Source: Mycteria americana (Eukaryota > Chordata > Aves > Ciconiiformes > Ciconiidae). From it: a stretch of DNA of 64,000 bases. This document shows positions 26,301 to 37,500 of the stretch, one piece after another. Where the stretch lies: assembly GCF_035582795.1 (NCBI RefSeq), contig NC_134370.1:41837501-41901500 (forward strand). The letters run 5' to 3'. Below the pieces are notes generated by a model. The model saw only the letters and a list, made by a program, of their open reading frames with translations, did not search any database and had not been told where the DNA came from. The stretch's first letter is position 1, and every line of letters begins with the position of its first letter. The position numbers and the translations under genes were made by a program.

Positions 26301-28980
26301 GGAGGGGGGAGGAGGGATTTTCCCTCAATTTGATCTCAATTTGTTAAAGCGCAACTTTCTAGGGCTAATCATTAGAGATCTTTCCAGGCGACTTCTTATT
26401 CCTCCTTCTCTTTTGCAAAAGGTCAGTCTCCATATCAAAAGCAATTGCTGCTCCTAAATAATCTCAATTTTCCCTAATCTCTTCAAACTAGCAGACTTTC
26501 TGCCCAACACATAATGCTTCTCTTAAGCTATTTTCCCTTAGTGAAATAGAAGGCTCGGGTAGGAGCAGGTGTGGGAGGGAGGTTGGTTTCAAAGCACCTG
26601 GCACGTGATGCTGCAAGTAAAAAGGGGGGAAAGGAGGCTGGGCTCAGCATTAGGTGCCCTTCATCCTCAGAAAGGCCTTTTTGGCGTTTTGTGTGCATTT
26701 GGTAACACAGCTGCAAAAGCCACGCGCAAGAGGAAAAGTATTTCAAAGAGAGAAGCTGCTTCCCAAGCAAAAGAAGCTGAGCAAAAAAATTGCTGGTTTA
26801 TAAGTGAAATATTTTCCCAACCCTCATGTGCTGCAAAGAGTGCAGTGCTTTTCCATTACTTTGAATTTATCCCGCTTTCCTGCAAATACCTATGAGCTCC
26901 CACTTTCTGTGGGACCACCTGAGCTGGAAAAAACACTATGGCCTGGAAAGCAAAGGGACTAAAGCCTCGTGCTGCATTGCTCAATCAGACTCCATCCCGC
27001 AGTGTCTCACCCCAGCAAAGAGCTGGTGGCAGCTCATGAAGCTTCAAGTGTCTGTTTTTAGGAAGAATATGAAGAATGCTTTGTGTTATATATATATATA
27101 TGTAAATATATATTGCTTGGAGCCTGAAGGGAGGGAAAAACCCCCAAAACCTTGAAAAGCAAGCTGATAACCTAAAGGAAAATCGTTTCTCTGGTAACTA
27201 CCTATTTGGGTTATTAAGGCGAGTGAATATACTTATCCAGTCTTTTCAAAGGCTGTTATTCTTCACGAGGAGCAGTTGCACCGGGGAGTACCAGTGCAAA
27301 ACAGCCTTCATTAAATGTGTCCTAGTGGCTCAACACATTCAAACATGAAGGTGTATTGATCCGTGCAGGATAAACATGGTTTCGTTATCTCATTCATGGA
27401 AACAGTAACCAGGTTTCCCCAAAAGGGCTGCGAAGGGGCAGGCTCAGGGTGCAAAAGCAGTGGGGAAGAGAGCAGGGTCCAGCCATGCATACCAACTTTC
27501 CTTCTCTGAGCAAAAATCCCAGCACAGGAGACTTCCCTTGAATGGGGAAACCAATTCCCCTTTTTCCAAGTAAATAACCAAAAGCGAAGTAAAATCCATG
27601 TTTTTTGGGTAAGAGCTTCTGATTTCATCTTTCTCCTGGCTGGAGCAAAGCCATAGGATCTGCCTGCAGCAGCTGGCAAGGAAACCATGTGTAGAAGTAA
27701 TCACAGACAGGTGAAGCAATATTATAATAAGTTTGTTTCTTGTAGATATGGGGTTTGCTAGGCATAAGAGTACATTTTCTTGCCCTGGCATTTTAGAGTT
27801 TTAACAGAAACCTAAAATAAATGAGAGTGTTCAATGGAGAGAGGAAAATCAAATTAAGTGATGCTCTGATTTAAGATAGCAGTACCTTCCTTTTCTAATG
27901 GTGTGGGGTTCTTGATTCTGTGACCATGATAACTTGGTAGTATTCTTAAAAATTTGGTCAAAAATGAGGATGAAATAGGAAATGCACCTGGACAGTTTGC
28001 ACCTCTGAAGGCCCTAATTTCAATATAAACATCTGAACAAAATGCAACCTCCCCCCCCTTTTTTTTCCTTTTCTTTTTAGCATAATGGTCATTATTAACA
28101 GCAAGCTGTCTAAGGGTCAAACCCCTGAAAATGTTTGAATTCCAGAACAATTATTTCTATTAAGTGTGGTTGGTTTTTTTTTAATACTGCCTTAATTTTT
28201 TTTTAAAATACTGCCTTAATTTGCTGCAGTCATTCACACTTTCCAACAGCAGCCATGGAAGGGGAGTTTTCCTCCTGTGAGGGTGGATTTGCTAATTGAT
28301 AAATGGCCCAGGGAACAAAGAAGGAGAGAAAGTAATCATGTTTCCCCAGGTCCCGTGACAGCAGCTCTCCTCCCTTACCCTTAACAATAAAAAAAAATAG
28401 CCCAGTACACCGGCACACACTGGACTGAGGCTGGCACCTGGAATAAAGGGAAAGTCCTGAAATCCCACGAGTTTCAGAAATAAAACATCCCACCGTGACT
28501 TGTATCCTGGAAATAGTCTGGATGCACTGATGGATATGGACCCTTGAGTGGTGGAGGTGGGAAAGTACCCTGTCCAAAAAGGTGTTTAAATGTCCTCAGG
28601 CCAAGGGAGGTGGGAGAGAAAGGGGGAGAGAAGGGGTGCTTGAAAACCTGGGGGCTGGAAAGCCTGTTTTACTGTGCTTGGGATTTGTTGTGTTGGGATT
28701 TATACCTCTTAAAAAAGAGAGGTATGATTTCTGTTTCCATCCCAGGGAAACCCAACTGATGGAGGAAAGCTCTCTAGCAACAGGGTTTACAAATTAGCTG
28801 TGAATGACTTCGGGCTCTTAATTAGCAGGAGGGACCTAATTTCTAAGAGTGGCGCTACAAAATCGGATCTAGGTGGTGTGTTGGGTTGTCCGCGTGTGTG
28901 TCCAAGCCCTGAGTGTGCAGCATTGTCCAGCCCCGGCCTCAAATGCTCCTCCTGAATCAGGAGTGGAGACTTGCAGAGTA
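26301..28980. other. Noncoding upstream DNA (2.7 kb)
   Basis: AT-leaning, with a TA run at about 27088-27112 and a small duplicated AATACTGCCTTAATTT (28183 and 28207). No exon is recognised. Confidence 0.5.
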
Positions 28981-29170
28981 ACTGAGGCTGGAGGTACCCT
29001 GGGGTGGGGGTCTCCAGTCGGACCCAGCTTCCAGCAGGACCAATGCTGCGGCTGCATCAGGCTGCTGAGGTCTGTGGTCCAGGCAAGTTGGGGCATCTCC
29101 AGGAATGGGGATCCTCCACCACTTGCACAGGGAAGGGCTGTTTCCTTGGGGCCAGCCAGGCTTCCTTCAA
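28981..29170 (-). mobile_element. CR1-like retroposon fragment
   Basis: Reads GAGGCTGGAGGTACC, then GGGGGTCTCCAGTC, then GGGGCATCTCCAGGAATGG and GGCTGTTTCCTTGGGGCC. The last block is shared with the copy at 43814-44040, so the homology between the two copies extends about 180 nt. Confidence 0.75.
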
Positions 29171-32100
29171 AGGCAGCCATGTGTGGAAGCACTGGGCACA
29201 GATTAAGGCCAGATCATCATTAACACACACCCTGGGAGCACAGCAACCGATTTTTCTGGCACTTTCAAAAAATGCATGGAAGTCTCCAGCACCAGATTTC
29301 GCAGCAGCTGTGATTAACACCTTGCACAAACTTGAAAGCTCTTGCTCCCTTATTCCTAGCAGATTGCTTGAGCATATCCTGGAGTACACTGATGTCTAGA
29401 CATACTGGTCTAGAGCCTAAAAAATTGGCAGGATGCCTTATGCGAAGAGCCCAGAAGAGCTCGCCTGGTCTTATCTAATAAGGCAGAAGCCAAAGAGGGA
29501 TATTGTTCCTGCTGTAAATGCATCAGCCGGGAAGATGCTCTATTCCTGTCCATCCCCCAGCCCTGTGGCTTGTCCTCGCTGCTCCATGTGAAACCGTCAC
29601 CTGAGTGAGATGTTACTGGAAATTACTCCTCCCTGGAGGAGAAGTAGAGAGACGTATGGCATTTAAGGCTCTGCATGCAAATGCATTCAAAGCAGCAGTA
29701 GCTGAGACACCCAACCCATAGGGAAGTGCAGCGTGAAATAGTACAATTTGCTGGGGGGAGAAAAAAAAGGCTCTTACACTACTCATCTATCTAGGTCGTG
29801 GCTGGGGACAGACTGGAAACCTCAGCTGCTATAGAAAGCCACCGAGGTTTGCCCGGCTGCAGCTGCTTTCCCGGCACAGAGAGGAGACGCTGCCGGCGCA
29901 GGGCAATGTGCTTGCTGGCTGCAGGAAGCCCGCTGCCTGCTTCTGCGCTCTGACACCCGAGGCAGCCTCCCTGTCAGGAAGCGGGTCGCTGCAGCACTGA
30001 TATACCTGAAGAGAAGAAAAAAATTATGAAATCTGAGGTGGTGAATATTAGAGATATCTGCATAGCTCAGCCGTCCCTTTTCATCCGCACCTCTGTCCTG
30101 GCCTTCGGGTACATGAGGATGGGCTCAATAAGGGCTAACAGAGACTTGTGGAACACTGTGCAAATTTGCACCAAGTGCTGCAATTTGATCACTCAAACCC
30201 CTGATGAAACCAGGACATTGCACAGTGTGCTAATCCTGTCCCATGCCATGCTGAACCCCAGCTCCAGAGGAGTGGGCAGGCATAGAAACCAGAAGCATTG
30301 ATGGGGTTTTGCTGCCACCCTCAGCAAGGGCAAAACAAAACAATAATAGGGCTCCAGTTGCTGCAGCAAACACTCATTTTGGAATTAGAGACAGGAGAGA
30401 GCTATTGCATTGGACAGTCCATCTCCCAGCCACTGCACGTTGGTAGTAATTAAAACACGGGAGAACCTGGAAGCACAACAAAAAAAAAACAGAAGGGTCT
30501 CACAAACCTCAGCAATAAATAGGTCCAAACTCTGGCATTACAGAGATGTGTCTATTTCCAAGTATTTAAGTTGTGGTCTCTGGAGCTCAGTGTGGCAGAG
30601 CCCAAGTGACACAAGGCTGAGATCCTCCAAACACCTGGGCTCATGCCCCATTTTTGGCGCTGAGACTAATCCATCTATTTAAATTTAAAGCACCTATTTA
30701 AGTCTTCCAGGATACAAAGATATAGGAGCACAGAGCAAGTAATGTCCAAAGGCAAAGCAGCCAGCCTCAAACCTTAGCTCTTCCCTCAATGAACCCCAAA
30801 AGCGGCATGTGCTAATAAAATATTTTGGTGTTAAACAGATGGTTATTGGAAAAGGCTTTTTCTATTATTTCCATAGCATCATGGCATGCTCAGAAAATCT
30901 GCCGTAGCTGGATATGTTGCACTTCTTTACCTGCATTTCTTTACATGCAATGCTCATGTTATGTGCACCAAGAGACCTGCTGTACAGGGGGATTGTTTAG
31001 AGTCCTCTCCCCAAAATTTGGCATTAGCTGAGGAGCCACAGCAATCCATCCTCCTTCCACCTTTCTGTCTCTCCTCTCTGCTCTTCCGGATTTCCCTTCT
31101 CCCCCACCCAGCAACCCCACCACCATCCCATGCCCTTCCCCATCCCTGTGCCATGGGGGTCCTGGGGTGCCCCGTCTGCCTCATCCCCAGTACACCCACC
31201 CCAGCCCCTTTTGGCCCTGTTTGCTCTCCAAGCAAGTCTGGGAATTATCATTGTCTTTCATTGCCTCCACCTTTGTACAACTGAAAGCAATTTAAAGCAG
31301 TAACAATCATTTTGGATTACACAATTTAGCGACTTCCTACTATGAAGTTCTTGGTCCTACCAGCCCACAGCACATGCCCTGGCTGCAAGGACCCGAGTAG
31401 GCAACTGGTTTTGCTCTTGCTGTTGTTCAGCATCAGCCCATCATCACAAGTCCTCAAGCTCAACAATTCACTTGCAGGCCCTGTTTCTATGCCTGGCTCA
31501 TACAAATAGGTTTTGCACAAGCTCAAAGCTCAGCATGCAGGAAAAACGGGGCAGCCTGAAATTATAGGTAGTGAGTCCATCTTATAAATGGACTCGCTTA
31601 CACACGCTTTGCCAGTGTGTAACCCAATTAAGATTCAGATTTCAGCTTTAGGGTGTTTTCAACCCAAAAACAAAACTTAAAAAAAAAAATCTTTAATTAG
31701 ATATGACCTAAAACTGCAGCTCTGAATCAAAACATCTGAACCCAAGTTTGTTCCAGCCCTAAACCTAGATACAGAACTGAAGTTCTCCCATGTTCTTGAT
31801 TTTTAAAAATAGGCCAAATCTGGACCTAGGTCTTGTTTCTCATAAAGTGCCAGACATGGCTTGTAGAAGGTTCCTTTCCCAGCATCAACAGGACACTATG
31901 GCATGAAGGACTCATCGTCGTGTACTCAGCGCAGGATTAGGCATCTTATATGTGTTTCCCTCCTAAGACATGTGCACTGATATGTTACAATATCCCTCTG
32001 CGTCTCATTGGAGTGCTGTCTAAAATCTGACTGTGGGTTTAAATGCTATTCGTTTTCATGCAATGAGGGGGATATTTTTGCTTTTTCCGTGGTCTGTGGT

Positions 32101-32222
32101 GTTTTGTTTTTATCTCAAAATAACTGATTTAGGAAGAATGATCCTGTTAACTTTCTCAGGAGGGTGGACTTTCTTCTCCTAGCCATATTAATTTATTTAA
32201 TTTATCTTAAATTTGATTGCAG
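29171..32222. other. Noncoding DNA directly upstream of the A1CF coding exons
   Basis: No coding exon. A GC-richer, CpG-containing patch at about 29810-30010 (CCCGGCACAG, GCTGCCGGCGCAGG, AGCGGGTCGCTGC) could be an untranslated first exon or promoter of A1CF. I cannot place a donor site with confidence. Confidence 0.35.
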
Positions 32223-32366
32223 TGAGCACCCCTAATTAACCTGATTTTTTGCTGATAATCACTCACAATGGAATCAAATCACAAATCCGGGGATGGATTG
32301 ACCGGCACACAGAAAGAAGCCGCCCTCCGTGCGTTAATTCAGCGAACAGGATATAATTTGATCCAG
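32223..32366 (+). CDS. A1CF: A1CF first coding exon (coding part 32268-32366)
   Basis: The coding part gives residues 1-33, from [10 protein letters not shown] to YNLIQ, and ends in phase 0 at donor CAG|GTAGGA. The ATG at 32268 is chosen because the residues after it match the known A1CF N-terminus and the context CACAATGG has G at +4. An AG acceptor (TTGATTGCAG) at 32221-32222 suggests that the exon begins at 32223 with about 45 nt of 5' UTR, so at least one untranslated exon would lie upstream. That 5' boundary is inferred; the coding part is secure. Confidence 0.9.
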
Positions 32367-34560
32367 GTAGGAACTCACGGTCATGTCCTTTTGTGCGCAG
32401 TGTCTGGCTTCATCCTGAAGCAATGCATTGCATCAAGGGCTTGAGCAGCAAATCTGTATGCATGAAGCACTCCTTGCTCATTCTTCTTCTCTCTTGTTCT
32501 CTAACATACGTGCTGCACATGTAATAGATGATGTCTTTTATGAAGCAGGATCTTATTCCTCCAGGAATTCTTTGCCTGATGTCAAATTATAGTAAGAGTG
32601 GAAAAAAAATCTGAGCACTGCTAAATGTTGGGAAAGGTTGGGATTGCTGTCTCAAAGCCATGGCTGCAGTGATAGCATAGCAAAGAAAACCCACTAAACA
32701 AAGTTTCAGAAGAGCATAGGTCCAGAGCTGGCCATAGGAAGTCCAACACATCACCACCAGATCTGCCTTTTGTACAGATCCTTGCACGCATACAAGTGCA
32801 TGTGAAGCAGGTGCCTCACCTGCCCAAACACCAAAGGTTTGCTCCTGGTTTAGTCTTCAAGGTCTCCAAGTGCAAAGATCCTCTGGTTAGGACAGGTGGA
32901 GACTGGGCATGTCCTTCAAAAGCCATCTGAAGAAGTCTTTCTCAGTTAGCATGACCAAAATAAGCTAATTTTTCAAAAGCATTGGGCACTAATATGACTG
33001 ACCTTGCATACTGGAAGAAGTAACTGAAAACACTGAATTTTACGCAGGTGTCTGCCTTCAACTTTGCCTTGCTTTGCATAGAACTGGAGGGCACAACAGC
33101 CCAAAGCAAAAACTGAGACTCCCGGGGAAAAAGCATTTTCCTATAGCCCTTAATCCTGTGTGTGCCCCAGGACCAGGCCAGCAACTGGGTTTGTTGCCCT
33201 TGAGGAGGCTTTCTGCTGTATCTGACCCAGAAGATAAATAACTTCTCTATGTCTTATACTGACTGTAGCTTTCTTTATCCTGATCTTCAGTTTTTCATAC
33301 CGTCACATTTGGCTATAGCTCATCCCTAAACCACAGATTTCAACCCCCGGCACCCACACCCCCCCAACATCTTCTTTCTCCCTACCTTTTCCATTCCAAG
33401 CTTACTATTTTAGCTTCCCCCCCCGCCCCCCCCCCCCCCCCCCAATTTCCTTTTCCATGTCTCTTTGGGCTTTTCTTCCACCCTATCTATTCATGCAGCC
33501 AAACACCTTCTTCCTCAAATGCATGCCAGGGTCACTCAACATTGTGAAGTGGATGATGAAGTCCTCCTTCCCTCCAGACACCTTGTCAAGATGAATTTGT
33601 TGAGATGCTGCCTTCAAGCCACAAACGAAGCCACTGCAGATTGAGGGAAGTCTTTATTTCTTGCTTTGCCTCCTCGCACACCAGCTCCTACAGACATTGA
33701 CAAAATGAAAAAAAAAGAACTGTTTGATTGTCTCTCACTTGGCTTAAAGTGGGACAGTAAGACTCCTCTGACCATTTTCAGACCATTATTGATGAGCTCA
33801 GCATTCCTCCAGCTGACACGCCAGTGAAGATCGCAGATGACCGCAACAACACAAAACACAACCATCACTTTTTGTCTTCACCTAACAAATGGCTTGAGAG
33901 ACAGAAAAATCCCACGCCACCAATGTGCTCAGTTCAGCCAAACTGGGAGCAGAAAAATAGCCTGAAACATCATGGCCTTCCTGTTAGATTTGCTATAAGA
34001 ATTCATTCATAAATTCAAATGTCCCTGTGACTCCATTACTATGCTGAAAACATTTGCAAAACAGGAATGAGCATGGATAATTCAGGGCCTGTTATAGGCT
34101 CAGGAAAACTGAAAGAGCTCATGGTATATTCTTATTTCCTGCAAAGATCCCTGTTTGCTTACATGCTTTAGGCCTTCCTCTTAAGTCAGCCATACAGGCA
34201 TTCACTTGCCTGGAATAATCCCAGAGTGGGAAATGACTACAGAAATTATCAGGGAGCCAAAAGCAGAAAAATGACCAGAGTCCCAGCTTCTCTGGGAGCA
34301 GGGCATTGCTGCAGGACAGGAGAGGGAGAGGGAAGGAGAGTAAAGGAAGGAGGCGGAAGGAAGGAAGGAAGGAAGGAAGGAAGGAAGGAAGGAAGGAAGG
34401 AAGGAAGGAAGAAAGGAAGGAAGGAAGGAAGGAAGGAAGGAAGGAAGGAAGGAAGGAAGGAAGGAAAGAAGGAAGGAAAGAGAGAAAGAGAGGGGTGGAG
34501 AAAGAAAGAAAGAAAGAGAGAAAAAGAGAAAGAGAGAAAGAGAGAAAGAGAGAGAGAGAG

Positions 34561-34595
<35 letters not shown>

Positions 34596-37500
34596 AGAAA
34601 AGAAAGAAAGGAAGGAAGGAAGGAAGGAAGGAAGAGGAAGAAAGCATGAGAATGAAGGAAAGAAGGAAAACAAGAAATACAGGAAAGATGATTAAAAATA
34701 AGAGAAGAGAACAGAGACACACTCACCTAGCAAAATCGTAGAAAAAGAGGAAATACTGGCTGGTCTTCACATCTTTGAATATTATTTGGGGCCAAGACTT
34801 GCTCCTTGCCTAAGGAAACTCCTCAGTAGGCAGGCATCATCTTTTACCCCTCACATGGCCTCCCACCATTGATGGCCCTCCTCTGTCGCCCCTGTGGGGC
34901 TGCTTCTGTCTTCTCCTCTGCTCAGACCTCCTCCCCTGCTGGGCTCCCTCTGAAATGCCTGGCACAGTTAGAGAAAGGGCTTCACTGCTCCTGGGTGCAG
35001 GAAAGGGTGGGCATGGGGGTGCACCATTTCTCCATGCTCATCTCCGGGCCCAGGTCCTCACCACGCCTTGTTTCAAGCATTGCTACCTCTTCGCTAAGCC
35101 CAACTACTGGCACAAACATCTTTTCTCAAGGGCATTGAACCCTACTGCCAATGATGCCTCGGGTTCCCTGTCTGGCCCCTTTCACTCTGTCCATGTCTCT
35201 CTCCAAATTTTATCCTGTTTTCTCACTATGTTAGCACTTTCTGAGCTCCAGATTTCTTCTGCTTTTGGAAAGTCCTTCTGCTTTCAAACATGATCTTTCC
35301 AGTATCTCTTCTTTGGTCTGTAGAGTAGGAAGCTCTCCATCAGTTACTAAAATAAGAGGCAATATAATTGCTAATAAATGTTTATGATCGGATGAAGAAT
35401 CATGACAACTTATAAATTTTGCAAATGTTATGTTATGCAGTCCACAACTAACACACAGTCCACATATTCACCTCCTGTAGCCAAGAAGACCTACATTTTC
35501 CAAGGAGGTATTTGACTGTCTCCATCTTGGACATCTGAAGTAGCAATTGAGTTGCAGATCATACACTGATGCATGTTCCTTAGCACAACTCAGCTAATAC
35601 AAACCTAACCCTTCTCCAGTACATCACGAGCATACTAACTGCGTTATCAAATCCTTTCAGTACAGATATGACAGTGAGACAGCCAATGCACATTACGTTA
35701 CCTCTGATGAGCCTGTAAAGGGTTGCTCCTTGAAGGGAAGGAGGGCATCTGCCTCCAGCCCACTGGTAATGGAACATGTCTAAAGTGTCATTCTCTGGGA
35801 AGGGTTTGGTTACATCCACATTTAAAATCTATATCTGAACCATTCTTCTATTTTTCTCCATGGCAGGAAAATGGGCAGAGGAAATACGGAGGCCCACCAC
35901 CTGGCTGGGATGGCCCCCCGCCGGAGAGGGGGTGTGAGATCTTTATTGGGAAACTGCCCCGAGACCTCTTTGAAGATGAACTTATACCACTGTGTGAAAA
36001 AGTAAGACTTTATGGCGTGTAGCTGTTTTGCAGAGGTTAGTGATGATCAAAACTTCATTTCAAGGTTGAACTGGAGATGATTTGGCCCAGACTACTGGTG
36101 GAGCTCTGACATGATATAGTCAAGGAAGCACCCAGTTTGTTTAAACACCTCCCACCTTATTGACAAAACTTTTTCTTTTTATTTGCAGATTGGCAAAATC
36201 TACGAAATGAGAATGATGATGGACTTTAATGGCAATAACAGGGGCTACGCCTTTGTGACCTTCTCGAATAAACAGGAGGCGAAGAATGCAATAAAGCAAC
36301 TCAATAATTATGAAATTAGGTAAGCATGGCAAATACCTTCACATCAACTCTAAATCAGATATATTAATCTATTTTGTTATGTAAAGCATATTTTTCCTTG
36401 CAGCCCAGAGGAAGGTTATTTAGATACCTAAGCTTTAAGAGGAAATCACCTCTTGTCTCCCTGTGGAGTCATTGGTTTATGCCATAGTACAAGGACAGTA
36501 TGTAGGACTCATCAGAGCCAAAATCTTTTGCAGGAAATTTCTTCCTTACAAAAAAAAAAAATCTACCAGAACGTTGGAAAAAAAATTTTGCTTTGGATCA
36601 AATTAACTTTCGCCTAACCATTGCTGTTTATTTCATGTTCCCCTCCAGGCTGTTTTTTGTTGATTTATTCCTATTCACAGTTTCTCTCATGAGCTATACT
36701 GCAGATATGTTCTTGGAGACAGAGCAATTGCAAAAAATGGTGAAACAGGATGGAAACCAATTGGCAAAACAGTGACTTTTCCTAATAGATAGGAATAGGA
36801 AAAGCCCTCATGTTTGTGACTAAAAATTGGGACCAAAACACCTAGAAATCAACAACATATGGGCCCATCAATATGTTTTGTTTTGATTTCAACCACACTT
36901 AATGTCTTTTTTCCAGTTCAAAGTGGGATGAGTAGATGCCTTTGCTTAGAAGCATTTAGAGATAAACAATTCTGGCAATTTTTTGGCTTTCATTTTTGTT
37001 TTTAATAAAAAAAGATGGGTTGTGAATTGCTTTACTAGCAACCCTAAGGATGAGCAGGTCACAAGGCACACAGGGAGGGCTTGGAAATGTGATTTGTATC
37101 AAAGGTTGGAAGGTCTTAAAGATCAGGCTTCATCCACCTCCTCCTCCTCTGCTTATTTCCCTTGTTCCAAAGACTCCTTTAAAGAAGTTTTTAACTTCTC
37201 AAGACCTGCAAGAGGTACTTGGACCATGAAGAGGTGAGCAAAGTGCATGTAACGAAATTTTTACTTTGGGGTCTGTACAACAGTTGGCATCAGTAAGCCC
37301 CCAAATGATGTCTCTCCATGACAAGAGATTTTCTTTCCCCAAAACCTCAGTCATGAGGCCCAGTGGTGACTGGGAAGCTATAAGCCACCAGTGAACACAA
37401 TGAATCCTGGCTTATACTGGTGGCAACACAGGACTCACTGCTGTGACCATGGATGGTAGGTACAGTTGCCTGGTAGCAGCCATTTTTGCAAATAGCAAAA

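Larger units (their letters stand above)
32367..35866 (+). other. A1CF: A1CF intron 1 (3.5 kb)
   Basis: GT-AG intron. Besides the purine microsatellite, it holds a C-rich tract (33418-33443). No further exon is recognised. Confidence 0.85.

Noticed and set aside
25359-26457. Frames of 125-160 codons in the CpG-rich patch
   Set aside because: High GC lowers stop frequency; the frames overlap on both strands with Pro/Gly/Arg-rich, non-protein-like sequence.
1-32222. Exons of PRKG1, the expected upstream neighbour of A1CF
   Set aside because: No frame on the - strand matches the kinase, cGMP-binding or leucine-zipper regions. The gene probably lies beyond the left edge.
34119-34741. Several 130-185 codon frames on both strands (Phe/Leu/Ser-rich or Glu/Lys/Arg-rich)
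   Set aside because: They are translations of the GGAA/GAAA microsatellite; every frame is open because the repeat lacks stop codons.
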